Positions 14,666-23,212 of a DNA stretch of 27,725 nt are shown here, in pieces. Under the pieces are notes generated by a model that had not been told where the DNA came from, made no database searches, and was given only the letters and a program-made list of their open reading frames with translations. The position numbers were made by a program, and so were the translations under genes. Source of the DNA: JAWLBR01 sp041687495 (lineage in GTDB: Bacteria > Bacillota > Limnochordia > DTU087 > JAAYGB01); contig JAWLBR010000036.1 of NCBI GenBank assembly GCA_041687495.1, forward strand, positions 1 through 27,725, given 5' to 3'. The first letter of the stretch is position 1; each line of letters starts with the position of its first letter.

Positions 14666-15046
14666 TCATTGATCAGCCAGAACATCAGCTGCAGTTAGCT
14701 GCTTAGCATCTCCCCATAGTCGTTCCAGGTCGTAGTACTCCCGTTCACTGTGGTGGAAGACGTGGACGATGACATCGCCATAGTCAAGCAGCACCCAGCC
14801 CCCATCCTCAGATCCGTTTCGGCGCATAATTGGGAGCTGCGCATCTGCTAGACTTTCCTCAATTCCTCGGTAGATAGCCCTCACCTGGACATTGGATTCC
14901 CCGCTGCAGATGACAAAGTAGTCTGTCATAATGGATATTCCTTGTAAATCCAGAATGACGATGTCTTGAGCTTTCTTATCATCGGCTGCTGCCACTACTT
15001 TCTGCAAAACCTCTTGTGAATTCAGCTCATTTCCCTCCTTGGCCAA
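14666..15046 (-). CDS. rsfS: Ribosomal silencing factor RsfS
   Basis: RsfS binds ribosomal protein L14 and blocks subunit joining under nutrient limitation. The product shows the family core: DKKAQDIVILDLQGISIMTDYFVICSG-type sequence (here DIVILDLQG, then MTDYFVICSG), SNVQVRAI, and a C-terminal GWVLLDYGDVIVHVF with YDLERLWGDA. The start is doubtful. The only standard start giving the full protein is TTG at 15046, which has a poor ribosome binding site. A strong AAGGAGG lies inside it, 8 nt before an in-frame CTG at 15025; that start would give about 119 residues and the usual N-terminus. It follows the LCP gene, as in many Firmicutes. Confidence 0.93.
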   Translation of the reverse strand: MAKEGNELNSQEVLQKVVAAADDKKAQDIVILDLQGISIMTDYFVICSGESNVQVRAIYRGIEESLADAQLPIMRRNGSEDGGWVLLDYGDVIVHVFHHSEREYYDLERLWGDAKQLTAADVLADQ

Positions 15047-15065
15047 GCTTCAAACAGCCTTCTCG

Positions 15066-16388
15066 CTATCTCGGATAATCCTTACCGACAATAACGGTGA
15101 GATCAACATTGTTGCCCCGCAAATTTTCGGTGACAGTGACATTTCCTGTCTCTAGTACTTGGGCCAGGGCCTCAGCAGAACCCCGTTGTGCGGGACGGGC
15201 AAGAATCTCTGTATTATTGTAGTCATAAGACCTGGCATCGGCTACGCCAATGACTGCATAGCCCTGCTCTCGCAGCCTGGCTGCTACCCTCCCAGCGGCA
15301 CCACTGACTCCGCTTCCGTTGAGTACTTCCACCGTTACCTTATCCTTTCCCAAGATCATGCGTTCAACCATTAGGTCCAGCTCAGCTTGGTTAGCCACCC
15401 AATAGCTGGCGCCGTTAACTAATTCCGATGTCCCGGGAATGACGCCAGTATTGACGATGCCGTTCTGAACGTCGTTGGCAATCAAAGCTAGACGCAGAAG
15501 TTTAGTATACGGAATATTAGTCTCCACAGCCCCGAGCATCTGAGACAGCAGGGCTGGTACTTTTGTCACTGTCTTTGCCTGCATCAACTGCTGCAAGAAA
15601 GCCTTGACGAATTTCTGCTGCCGATCCACTCGCCCTTCGTAGACATGACGGTTCGGATCAACCAGGGCAACATCGCCCAATCCATCGTGGCGGTAGCGAA
15701 CATAGCCCAGGGCCTGCTCACCAGTCAGAGTCTGACGTCCCGCCTTAAGGTCGATCAGCAAATTCTGCGCCTTGTCCTCATAGTACATGGGCTTTTCGAC
15801 GTCAACGGTTACCCCGCCAAGGGTATCCACGATCTTAGTGAATCCGGCGAAGTTAATCTTTACGTAGTACTCCAGCGGTAGATCCAGGAAATCCGCTAAA
15901 GTTCTCACTGTCAGTTCCGGCCCTCCGAAGGCGTGGGCAGCGTTAATTCGGTGCTTTCCCGACCGGTTGGGGATACTTACCATTGTGTCCCTGGGAACAG
16001 AAATCACCGACAGACGCCGGTGATCAAGGTCAATCGAGGCAACCATTATCGTATCTGTTCTGCCGGGATCATCGGGCTTCTCGTCAGCTCCCATAATCAC
16101 GACATCGAATCGGCCCAAACCCGCCGGCTGTTCCTGTTCTCCGCTTCTCCCTAAATCTGCTGCAGCCGGCAGCGCCAGGTTCCTGTGCATGGTGTAGTAG
16201 GCAGCGATTCCAGCCAGAATCAGGGCCAGAGCTACCAGAGAGATGAGAAACACCAATCGGGACCGCCTTTGCTTGCGCTTGCTTTCCCGCTTTGCCTCCA
16301 GTTCCTGCCGCTTTGCTTCCAACTCTTGCTGGGTGAGCAGAGAAGCAGAATCCTCGTACTGTCCTTGAGTGGGCTTGTTCTGAACCAT
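15066..16388 (-). CDS. LytR-CpsA-Psr (LCP) family cell-wall polymer ligase
   Basis: LCP enzymes attach teichoic acid or other anionic glycopolymers to peptidoglycan on the outer face of the membrane. The 440-residue product has a charged cytoplasmic tail with a repeated QELEAKR, one membrane helix (about 44-65) and the LCP domain (about 95-245). That domain carries the expected acidic and Arg residues: DPGRTDTIM (107-115), SVPRDTMV (130-137) and YVRYRHDGLGD (229-239). A LytR_C domain follows (VTVEVLNGSGVSGAAG, about 352 onward). The ATG follows GAAGGTGAG. It sits 4 nt after yqeK and just before rsfS, a common Firmicutes order. Confidence 0.93.
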   Translation of the reverse strand: MVQNKPTQGQYEDSASLLTQQELEAKRQELEAKRESKRKQRRSRLVFLISLVALALILAGIAAYYTMHRNLALPAAADLGRSGEQEQPAGLGRFDVVIMGADEKPDDPGRTDTIMVASIDLDHRRLSVISVPRDTMVSIPNRSGKHRINAAHAFGGPELTVRTLADFLDLPLEYYVKINFAGFTKIVDTLGGVTVDVEKPMYYEDKAQNLLIDLKAGRQTLTGEQALGYVRYRHDGLGDVALVDPNRHVYEGRVDRQQKFVKAFLQQLMQAKTVTKVPALLSQMLGAVETNIPYTKLLRLALIANDVQNGIVNTGVIPGTSELVNGASYWVANQAELDLMVERMILGKDKVTVEVLNGSGVSGAAGRVAARLREQGYAVIGVADARSYDYNNTEILARPAQRGSAEALAQVLETGNVTVTENLRGNNVDLTVIVGKDYPR

Positions 16389-16392
16389 ATTC

Positions 16393-16977
16393 TCACCTTC
16401 TTTCCTGTGCCATTCGCTCCTTTATCAACTGATTGCGGGCTGCCACTGTCCGTGGATGAAGTAGCGCCCCCTTCTTAACTACGAACTGAATGGTAGAGTC
16501 AAACGCAGCCAAACAGCCGGTGTTCAGATCTGTCTGCGCCAAACCCCTGAGCCTGTCCACTCCTGGAAAGCTCCGATTCGGCTCGATCATGTCGGCTACG
16601 TAGATGATCTGCTCCAACCTGGACATCCCCACTCGACCGGTGGTATGATACCGAATTGCCGCAAGAATGTCTACGTCTTCTACTCCAAACTCTCTGTGGG
16701 CCCGTACAGAGCCTACCGGAGCATGCCAAACAGCCGGAATGCCGGCCTCAATCTCATCCAACACTATACCAAAATCTTCTATAAATTTCAACAGGTTGTT
16801 CTTGGGAAAGCCCTTGGCACAATCATGCAGCAGCGCCGCCATCTGGGCAGCCTGCGTATCTACCCCGTGGGTCTTGGCCAATGCTTCGGCGGTATCTACA
16901 ACCCCAAGGGTATGCTCCCAGCGAGAAGGGCTGAGCGCTTCTTTCAGCTTCGCCGCCATCTGGTCGTAGGTGAACAC
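16393..16977 (-). CDS. yqeK: HD-domain Ap4A hydrolase YqeK
   Basis: YqeK-type enzymes are HD-domain hydrolases that split diadenosine tetraphosphate symmetrically into two ADP. The product of about 194 residues shows RWEHTLGV (His22), LLHDCAKG (His51-Asp52), HAPVGSVRAHREFGV and IRYHTTGR, the metal-ligand pattern of the family. The start lies just after the methyltransferase stop: AAAGGAG is followed by GTG at 16983 (4 nt) and GTG at 16977 (10 nt). I chose the second, and the difference is two residues. In most relatives it directly follows nadD; here a methyltransferase gene separates them. Confidence 0.92.
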   Translation of the reverse strand: MFTYDQMAAKLKEALSPSRWEHTLGVVDTAEALAKTHGVDTQAAQMAALLHDCAKGFPKNNLLKFIEDFGIVLDEIEAGIPAVWHAPVGSVRAHREFGVEDVDILAAIRYHTTGRVGMSRLEQIIYVADMIEPNRSFPGVDRLRGLAQTDLNTGCLAAFDSTIQFVVKKGALLHPRTVAARNQLIKERMAQERR

Positions 16978-16993
16978 TGACACTGCACTCCTT

Positions 16994-17893
16994 TCACCAA
17001 AGTTCAACCTGATCTCCCTGGCAAAATGACGCTTCCAGGCGCTGTTTCGCCACTGATACGGCTGTACTGGAGACATCGCAGCCCAAAAACCGCCGCTCCA
17101 TCTTCCCAGCCGCCACCAACGTCGTACCGCTGCCGCAGAAGAAATCTGCCACCACATCTCCTGGCTGTGTGGTGGCGGCGATCAAGCGCTGCACCAACGA
17201 CAACGGCTTCTGGGTTGGATATCCTACCCGCTCGCGGTTGCACCCTTTAAGAGCCGAAATATCAGTCCACACATCCCGCATCAGTACCTCAGTGTAGTAC
17301 TGCTGTTTCTGTGGATCATACTGCTCCTGATAATGCTCACCGTATCCGTACCGCTTTTGCAGATACGATCTCTGCCTTTGCGGATAGAACTTCGCCTTCT
17401 TGCAGTCCTTGCAGTACAGAAGAATGGTATCGTGCTTGCGAGCGAAGTGGTTTTTACTGTTTCCTGCGGTGCGATAGGCCCAGATGATTTCATTGCGGAA
17501 ATTGTCGTAGCCAAAAATCTCGTCCAGGGCCACTTTGACGTAGTGAACGGCGTGCCAATCCAGATGGACACACAAAGATCCCGAGTCTTTTAGCACCCGA
17601 TGGATTGATTGCAGAATTCCCGCCAGCCAGCTGGTATACTCACGCACATGGGAGACTGGATCAGCAAAAGACCTGACCTGGCCGTGACCCCACTGCATCT
17701 TCCACGTTTTCCCGGTGGCAAAGGGCGGATCTATGTACACCAAGTCAAGACAACCATCAGGAATTTCGTCCAGCCAATCTACGGCATCGGCGCAGCGCAG
17801 TACTGTACTCCAAGTCACAGGTGACCACTCCGGCTGCGGCAGCTGCCACCTGGGAGTCAATGCCAACGGCAGATCCTTGGTATCAGCTGTCAT
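16994..17893 (-). CDS. Site-specific DNA methyltransferase (N6-adenine/N4-cytosine, beta-class order), orphan
   Basis: The 299-residue product has motif IV LDLVYIDPPF (49-58) before motif I DFFCGSGTT (250-258). This order is typical of beta-class amino-methyltransferases such as CcrM and HinfI. Between them lies a basic, Tyr/Gln-rich region (about 150-225) with a CKDC pair, likely holding the target-recognition part. GYPTQKP precedes motif I, as usual. DPPF allows either adenine-N6 or cytosine-N4 methylation; the target is unknown. The ATG overlaps the end of nadD by 11 nt and follows GGGAGA. No restriction gene is nearby. It appears to be an insertion into the nadD-yqeK pair. Confidence 0.9.
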   Translation of the reverse strand: MTADTKDLPLALTPRWQLPQPEWSPVTWSTVLRCADAVDWLDEIPDGCLDLVYIDPPFATGKTWKMQWGHGQVRSFADPVSHVREYTSWLAGILQSIHRVLKDSGSLCVHLDWHAVHYVKVALDEIFGYDNFRNEIIWAYRTAGNSKNHFARKHDTILLYCKDCKKAKFYPQRQRSYLQKRYGYGEHYQEQYDPQKQQYYTEVLMRDVWTDISALKGCNRERVGYPTQKPLSLVQRLIAATTQPGDVVADFFCGSGTTLVAAGKMERRFLGCDVSSTAVSVAKQRLEASFCQGDQVELW

Positions 17894-18557
17894 GGCTGTC
17901 TCTCCCGCTGTACAGGCGATGCTGCGCGATATAGTCCACTACCGGGTCTGGGGCCAGATATCGAATACTGCGTCCCTCAAAACACAGCTCCCGCAGCCGT
18001 GTTGATGAGATCTCCAACAAAGGGGCCGAAAACAGATGGATGCGCTCCCGGTGCAAATCGTACAGTTCCCCCATGGCCTTCTCTGTCCTTGCCAGGTCAA
18101 ACCCGGGACGTTCGGCAGCAGCTACATGGCACTGGGCCAAGATCTCCCTCGGCTTGTGCCAACGGGCAATGTCCAAGAGCGAATCTGCGCCAATGATGAA
18201 GACCAAGACATGTCGTGGGTACACCTGACGGAGCTGACGCAGTGTATCTACTGTGTATGAAGGACCTTGACGAGCCATGTCCACGGTAGAGACTTCAAAA
18301 TCGGGGTTCCCACTGACAGCCAGCTCCACCATACAGAGACGATGTTCGGCCTCGGTGACCGGCTTTCCCTGTTTGTGAGGTGGGTTTCCTGCTGGAATGA
18401 AGAGTACCTGGTCCAGTCCCAATTCCTCCTGTGCCGCCTGAGCAAGGGACAGATGTCCAATATGAATGGGGTCAAAGGTGCCGCCCAAAAGTCCGAGGCG
18501 TGGCGCCGTGCCTAGATGAGGATGTATCTGCGAGAGCAACTGCTGATTCTGCTGCAC
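17883..18557 (-). CDS. nadD: Nicotinate-nucleotide adenylyltransferase
   Basis: NadD adenylates nicotinic acid mononucleotide to deamido-NAD in NAD synthesis. The 224-residue product has the nucleotidyltransferase signature LLGGTFDPIHIGHL near residue 21, FIPAGNPPHK, FIIGADSL, and the C-terminal ISSTRLREL motif. It carries about 15 extra residues before the first strand. The GTG at 18557 follows GGAGGAGGGG; a TTG at 18596 would abut proA but has no such site. It ends inside the methyltransferase gene (11-nt overlap). Confidence 0.93.
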   Translation of the reverse strand: MQQNQQLLSQIHPHLGTAPRLGLLGGTFDPIHIGHLSLAQAAQEELGLDQVLFIPAGNPPHKQGKPVTEAEHRLCMVELAVSGNPDFEVSTVDMARQGPSYTVDTLRQLRQVYPRHVLVFIIGADSLLDIARWHKPREILAQCHVAAAERPGFDLARTEKAMGELYDLHRERIHLFSAPLLEISSTRLRELCFEGRSIRYLAPDPVVDYIAQHRLYSGRDSHDS

Positions 18558-18596
18558 CAACCTGACCCCTCCTCCATTGACTGGTCTATCCTTCAA

Positions 18597-19850
18597 CTAA
18601 CGGACCTGCCCATCCCCGTGAATCACAAATTTCGTAGAAGTCAGTTCTGTCACGCCCATCGGTCCCCGGGCATGTAGCTTCTGAGTAGATATCCCAATCT
18701 CAGCACCTAAGCCAAATTGCCCTCCGTCGGTAAACCGGGTGGAGGCATTGGCGTATACGGCAGCAGCATCCACCGCCTGCAGAAACTTCCGAGCAGCGGC
18801 ATAATCCTTGGTGATGATCGTCTCTGAGTGTTTAGTACCATACCGATTGACATGTTCAATGGCCGCTTCCAGACTATCAACGACTTTGACAGCGATGATT
18901 AAGTCAAGGTATTCCTCTTCCCAGTCAGACTCCACTGCCGGCTTTACACAAGCCCACTTGCGAACCCGCTTGTCTCCCCGGACTTCGACTCCATTGTCCT
19001 GCAGCTCCTGTACCATCTGTGGCAGGAACTGTTCGGCCACGTCTGCGTGTACCAGCAGTGTTTCCAAAGCGTTGCACACCGCTGGCCGCTGGCACTTGCC
19101 ATTGATGACAATGTTTCTGGCCATCTCCAGGTCAGCCGAAGCGTCCACATAGGCATGGCAGTTGCCTACCCCTGTTTCGATCACGGGGATGGAGGCCGTC
19201 TCCACCACGGCCTTAATCAGTCCGGCCCCACCTCGCGGGACCAAAACATCGATGTATCCATGCATCCGCATCATCTCGGCTGCCGCTTCTCGGCTCACAT
19301 CTTCGATGAGATTGATCGCCCCTGCCGGCAGCCCTGCGTCTTGCAGTGCCTGCTTGAGCACTGAAACAATCACTTGGTTGGAGTTGAGGGCATCAGAACT
19401 GCCCCGCAGTACTACAGCGTTTCCGGCCTTGAGGCATAATCCTGCAGCATCAGCGGTAACGTTTGGCCTTGCCTCGTAGATGATTCCCACTACTCCCAAC
19501 GGGACTCGAATCTGGGCTATATCCAAGCCGTTGGGCCGACGAAACATCTGGACAGCCTCTCCCACCGGATCCGGCAGCGCGGCCACCTCACAAAGTCCCT
19601 GAGCCATCTCGGCAATTCGAGCCGGGGTCAGAGTCAATCGATCAATAAAAGCCTGAGCCGCGCCAGCAGCCTGAGCCTTCTCGATGTCTACAGTGTTAGC
19701 CTGCAGGATCTCATCTTGGTGATCCTGCAATGCGGCGGCCATTTGCGTTAACCCCTTATTCTTGTCATCGGTTGAGGCCAAGGCCAAAATTGGTGCCGCT
19801 TGTTTAGCGTCTTGGCATTTGCGCAAAACATCCTCCCTAGGCGTCAACAT
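18597..19850 (-). CDS. proA: Gamma-glutamyl phosphate reductase
   Basis: ProA reduces gamma-glutamyl phosphate to glutamate-5-semialdehyde with NADPH, the second step of proline synthesis. The 417-residue product has the usual length. It shows VPLGVVGIIYEARPNVT (116-132), GNAVVLRGSSDA (143-154), PVIETGVGNCHAYVD and GKCQRPAVCNALET (251-264), with the likely catalytic Cys259. The C-terminal part has STRFTDGGQFGLGAEIGIST, a conserved ProA segment (parts: FTDGGQFGLG, AEIGIST). The ATG follows GGAGGGGAG. It lies 33 nt after proB, with which it forms the proline unit. Confidence 0.97.
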   Translation of the reverse strand: MLTPREDVLRKCQDAKQAAPILALASTDDKNKGLTQMAAALQDHQDEILQANTVDIEKAQAAGAAQAFIDRLTLTPARIAEMAQGLCEVAALPDPVGEAVQMFRRPNGLDIAQIRVPLGVVGIIYEARPNVTADAAGLCLKAGNAVVLRGSSDALNSNQVIVSVLKQALQDAGLPAGAINLIEDVSREAAAEMMRMHGYIDVLVPRGGAGLIKAVVETASIPVIETGVGNCHAYVDASADLEMARNIVINGKCQRPAVCNALETLLVHADVAEQFLPQMVQELQDNGVEVRGDKRVRKWACVKPAVESDWEEEYLDLIIAVKVVDSLEAAIEHVNRYGTKHSETIITKDYAAARKFLQAVDAAAVYANASTRFTDGGQFGLGAEIGISTQKLHARGPMGVTELTSTKFVIHGDGQVR

Positions 19851-19883
19851 GCTAGTCTCCCCTCCCAGCTTGCCACCTATCAG

Positions 19884-21068
19884 CTACTCGGTTTCGTTGC
19901 TGACCGGCTGTCCGCACGTGACTGGAGTAGTGCCCTCGGTAACGGTCAAGTTGTCCCGATGCACCACTTCCTCGTAGCCAGTGCTGCCCAACACTGCTTC
20001 CAACTCGGCGCTGCGCTTACCTCGAATCCTCTCTACCTCCCATGATGAGAAGTTGGTAAGGCCTCTAGCCACTTCCTGACCAGCCAGATTGATAATCTGG
20101 ATGAGATCGCCACTGTGAAACTCTCCTTGCACAGATACAACCCCAATGGGCAGTAGACTCTTGCCCTGTTCCCGTACTGCCCTACAGGCACCGTCATCGA
20201 TGATCACAGCTCCTGCCGGATGCTTAGTAAAGGCAATCCACTGCTTACGGCTGCCCAAGCGGCACGAGTCAGGCACAAACAGCGTTCCGACTTCCTCGCC
20301 TGACAGCAAAGCTCTGAGGACGCCATCTCTGGCGGCATTGGCGATAAACATGGGGATCCCCGACTGCACGGCAATCCGAGCTGCCTTCAGCTTGGTGCCC
20401 ATTCCTCCCGTCCCCATCGAGGTCCCAGCCCCTCCGGCAGCTTCTTCGTGGCTTTGGTCCAGTTGGCTCACCACCGACAGAAGTTCAGCTGATTGGTTAC
20501 CGCGGGGGTCTCGATCGTAGAGACCGTCAACATCAGAAAGAATCACCAACAGATCCCCATCAATCAGCCCGGCAACCAGCGCCGACAAGGTATCGTTGTC
20601 GCCAAACTTAATCTCATCCACTGCCACAGTGTCGTTCTCGTTGATGATGGGAATAGTCCCAAAACGCAATAGTGCCTTCAACGCATGCCGAGCGTTGAGA
20701 TATCTGGTTCGCTCAGATAGATCGTTTCTAGTCAAAAGCACCTGCGCCACCACGCGGCCGTATTCGCCAAACAGCTTCTCATAGATATGGACCAACAGCC
20801 CCTGCCCCACCGCTGCCACAGCCTGTTTCTCCGGAATGGTTGTGGGGCGCTTGCTCAGGCCCAAGCGGCTCATCCCGGCGCCAATGGCTCCAGAGGTCAC
20901 CAGAACAATCTGGCGCCCTTCATTACACAGATCTGCCAACTGACGGACCAGACTCTCCAGTCGATGCAAATTCAGTTTGCCGCTGGGATATGTAATGCTG
21001 CTGGTTCCAATCTTGACAACAATACGATTAACATCCCGGAAGGTAGTCGTTTCGGCTAACCAAAACAA
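19884..21068 (-). CDS. proB: Glutamate 5-kinase with PUA domain
   Basis: ProB phosphorylates glutamate in the first step of proline synthesis. The 394-residue product has an amino-acid kinase domain: RIVVKIGTSS (15-24), LVTSGAIGAGMSRLG, PIINENDTVAVDEIKFGDND (split: PIINENDTV, KFGDNDTLSA), LSDVDGLYDRDP, and GTGGMGTKLKAA. A C-terminal PUA domain follows (about 285-380). The only standard start in frame is TTG at 21068, preceded by AAAAAAGGGGG. Feedback control by proline is typical of the family but is not visible here. It is followed by proA. Confidence 0.96.
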   Translation of the reverse strand: MFWLAETTTFRDVNRIVVKIGTSSITYPSGKLNLHRLESLVRQLADLCNEGRQIVLVTSGAIGAGMSRLGLSKRPTTIPEKQAVAAVGQGLLVHIYEKLFGEYGRVVAQVLLTRNDLSERTRYLNARHALKALLRFGTIPIINENDTVAVDEIKFGDNDTLSALVAGLIDGDLLVILSDVDGLYDRDPRGNQSAELLSVVSQLDQSHEEAAGGAGTSMGTGGMGTKLKAARIAVQSGIPMFIANAARDGVLRALLSGEEVGTLFVPDSCRLGSRKQWIAFTKHPAGAVIIDDGACRAVREQGKSLLPIGVVSVQGEFHSGDLIQIINLAGQEVARGLTNFSSWEVERIRGKRSAELEAVLGSTGYEEVVHRDNLTVTEGTTPVTCGQPVSNETE

Positions 21069-21103
21069 TGCCCCCTTTTTTAGCTCGAGACAGGATAGGT
21101 TCC

Positions 21104-21397
21104 TTATTCGGGCAGCTCTATCTGCGCATTCTCAATCGACTCGCGATACAGCAGTACGATACTGCCAATGACCTGTACCACATCAGCGTCTGTACTCTCA
21201 GCCAGCTCGTCGGCGACATCTCGGATGTCCACCAGTGCGTTTTTCAGTACCCGCACTTTGAGTAGTTCTCTAGCTTCGAGAGCCTCATCGACTTGGGCGA
21301 TGAGATTCTCGGATATTCCGCCCTTACCCACCTGTACGATGGGCTCCAGCTCATTGCCAAGTGAACGCAAATACGCTCTCTGTTTACTAGTCAGCAT
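21104..21397 (-). CDS. yhbY: CRM-domain RNA-binding protein YhbY
   Basis: YhbY proteins bind pre-50S ribosomal particles through a CRM domain. The 97-residue product has the usual size and signature: LTSKQRAYLRSLGNELEP, VGKGGIS (the GxxG-type loop), LKVRVLKN and VVQVIGSIVLLYR. The ATG at 21397 is preceded by AAAGGAGGAG; a longer frame upstream would overlap obgE. It lies 46 nt after obgE and 35 nt before proB, and fits the ribosome-assembly theme of its neighbours. Confidence 0.93.
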   Translation of the reverse strand: MLTSKQRAYLRSLGNELEPIVQVGKGGISENLIAQVDEALEARELLKVRVLKNALVDIRDVADELAESTDADVVQVIGSIVLLYRESIENAQIELPE

Positions 21398-21443
21398 TTT
21401 TCTCCTCCTTTCGCCGGGTTGGTGCCCTTTTCCTGTCTTAGGC

Positions 21444-22736
21444 CTAATCCATAAACTCAAATTCGTAATCTCCAACCCTAACTGTATCTTCGTTCTTGAC
21501 GCCAGCTCGTCGCAAAGCCGCAACTACCCCGATGTCCTCCAGCAGACGCAGGAACCACTTGACTGACTCCTCGTTGTTGAAGTCGATGCGCTGCATCTGG
21601 CGATCCAGACCTTGGCCCTCGACCACATATACTTCGTTGTCCCGCCTGATCTGGAAGTCGCTAAGTTTCCCTGACTGGCCTGGGTTTCGCAGGACTTGGA
21701 CCGAAGGAGCCTCTTCTGGTTGCTTCTCTGCCAGCTCCTTCCGAACCCTGCTGACTTCTTCCCACACTCGGCTAATTAGCTGATCTACTCCCTGTCGCGT
21801 CGCGGCGGAGATGGGAAACACAGTCATCTGGGGATAACGCTCCCGGAACAGCGCCAGGTTGTCCTCGGCACCGGGTAAATCCATCTTGTTGGCAGCTACG
21901 ATCTGCGGACGTTCTGCTAGGGCCGGACTGTACTTAGCCAGCTCAGCAAGAATCTGTTCGTAATCCTCTCGCGGATCCCGACCCTCGTAACCGGACATGT
22001 CCAGGAGGTGCACAAGGACCTGGCACCGCTCCACGTGGCGCAAGAAGGCGTGGCCCAGACCCACTCCGGCGTGGGCCCCTTCGATCAGACCCGGAATGTC
22101 AGCCAAAACGAAGCTGTTTCCTTCACCGACAGAAACAACTCCCAAGTTGGGGATCAGGGTGGTGAATGGATAGTCAGCGATCTTGGGCTTCGCAGCAGAG
22201 ACCACTGAAATCAAGGTTGATTTTCCCACGTTGGGATATCCCACCAGACCCACATCCGCCAGAAGTTTGAGCTCCAACACGAGACTGCGGGCCTCTCCAG
22301 GTAGGCCTTGCTCAGCAAACTGAGGTGCCTGCCTGGTGGCGGTCTTAAAGTGGGTATTGCCCCTACCACCACGCCCACCTTGTGCTGCAACGACCCTCTG
22401 ACCGGGGGTAACCAAGTCAGCCAAGGCATCTCCACTTTCGGGATCCTTGAGGACCGTGCCTTGGGGAACCTTGATCACCAGATCACCCCCGTCCTTGCCA
22501 TACTTGTTGGACGACTGTCCATCCTCACCGTCCTCCGCCCGATACTTGTGCCGATAGCGGAAGTCAATCAAAGTACTAAGGCTAGGGTCTACCTCAAGGA
22601 TGATGTCTCCACCCTTGCCTCCATCTCCGCCCGCCGGGCCACCGGCTGGTACATACTTCTCTCGACGAAACCTAACCACTCCGTTGCCGCCGTTTCCAGC
22701 CTTCAACGAGATTGTGGCCTTATCTATAAACTGCAT
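21444..22736 (-). CDS. obgE: Obg-family GTPase involved in ribosome assembly
   Basis: Obg is an essential GTPase for 50S maturation; in B. subtilis it also links to stress and sporulation. The 430-residue product has the glycine-rich Obg fold (1-158). The G domain carries GYPNVGKST (166-174), DIPG (212-215), NKMD (282-285) and SA (309-310). A C-terminal OCT domain (about 345-430) ends in VGDYEFEFMD. All nucleotide-binding motifs look intact. The ATG follows GGAGGGAAC. A terminator separates it from rpmA, so readthrough or an own promoter must drive it; I see only a weak candidate. Confidence 0.97.
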   Translation of the reverse strand: MQFIDKATISLKAGNGGNGVVRFRREKYVPAGGPAGGDGGKGGDIILEVDPSLSTLIDFRYRHKYRAEDGEDGQSSNKYGKDGGDLVIKVPQGTVLKDPESGDALADLVTPGQRVVAAQGGRGGRGNTHFKTATRQAPQFAEQGLPGEARSLVLELKLLADVGLVGYPNVGKSTLISVVSAAKPKIADYPFTTLIPNLGVVSVGEGNSFVLADIPGLIEGAHAGVGLGHAFLRHVERCQVLVHLLDMSGYEGRDPREDYEQILAELAKYSPALAERPQIVAANKMDLPGAEDNLALFRERYPQMTVFPISAATRQGVDQLISRVWEEVSRVRKELAEKQPEEAPSVQVLRNPGQSGKLSDFQIRRDNEVYVVEGQGLDRQMQRIDFNNEESVKWFLRLLEDIGVVAALRRAGVKNEDTVRVGDYEFEFMD

Positions 22737-22803
22737 GCTGTTCCCTCCAACTTACACCTTCATTGCGACTGCTCAACCTTTTTCTAGCGTTCCCCGACCT
22801 GAC

Positions 22804-22834
22804 AAAAAAGCCCCACCGCAGCAGCAGTAGGGCT
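22804..22834 (-). terminator. Intrinsic terminator between rpmA and obgE
   Basis: The minus strand reads AGCCCTAC, a loop rich in TGC, then GGTGGGGCT and TTTTTT. The 8-bp stem has one G-T wobble. It closes the rplU-prp-rpmA operon 46 nt after the rpmA stop. Confidence 0.82.
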
Positions 22835-22880
22835 ATCAATCAGATACAATCTCAGCCTTGTCAAGAAGTAACCCCGGGTG

Positions 22881-23174
22881 TTAGGCAGTCACAGGCTTCT
22901 CGGAGTAAACACTTACCTGCTTCTTGCTCTTGCCGTAACGCTCGAAAGCCACATAGCCATCGATGGTGGTGAACAGGGTATCGTCCTTACCGATCATAAC
23001 ATTTATGCCCGGATGGATCTTGGTACCCCGCTGCCGAACCAGGATGCTGCCTGCGGTGACGAATTGACCGTCGCCCCGCTTCACACCAAGTCGCTTAGAC
23101 TCACTGTCCCGGCCGTTTCTGGTGCTACCTACACCCTTCTTATGGGCAAACAACTGTAGATCAAACTTGAACAC
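22881..23174 (-). CDS. rpmA: Large-subunit ribosomal protein bL27 (precursor)
   Basis: L27 sits near the peptidyl-transferase centre. The 97-residue product begins MFKFDLQLFAHKKGVGST. Firmicutes L27 carries such an N-terminal extension, which the protease Prp removes after the LF in the LxLFA motif to expose the AHKKG end. The rest is typical (NGRDSESKRLGVK, GSILVRQRGTK, HPGINV). The GTG at 23174 was chosen over GTG at 23183, because GGGAGG needs the longer spacing and it gives the family N-terminus. The prp gene lies directly upstream. Confidence 0.97.
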   Translation of the reverse strand: MFKFDLQLFAHKKGVGSTRNGRDSESKRLGVKRGDGQFVTAGSILVRQRGTKIHPGINVMIGKDDTLFTTIDGYVAFERYGKSKKQVSVYSEKPVTA

Positions 23175-23212
23175 TGGCTGCACCTCCCGCCTGTAATGTA
23201 TACCTACACAGT

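Noticed and set aside
16270..16340. Short tandem repeat in the LCP gene
   Set aside because: The repeated QELEAKR coding segment is a simple charged tail before the membrane helix, not a mobile or regulatory repeat.
22737..22803. Own promoter for obgE (TAGAAA with a T-run -35)
   Set aside because: The -35 would be the terminator T run and the -10 is weak; not supported enough to annotate.
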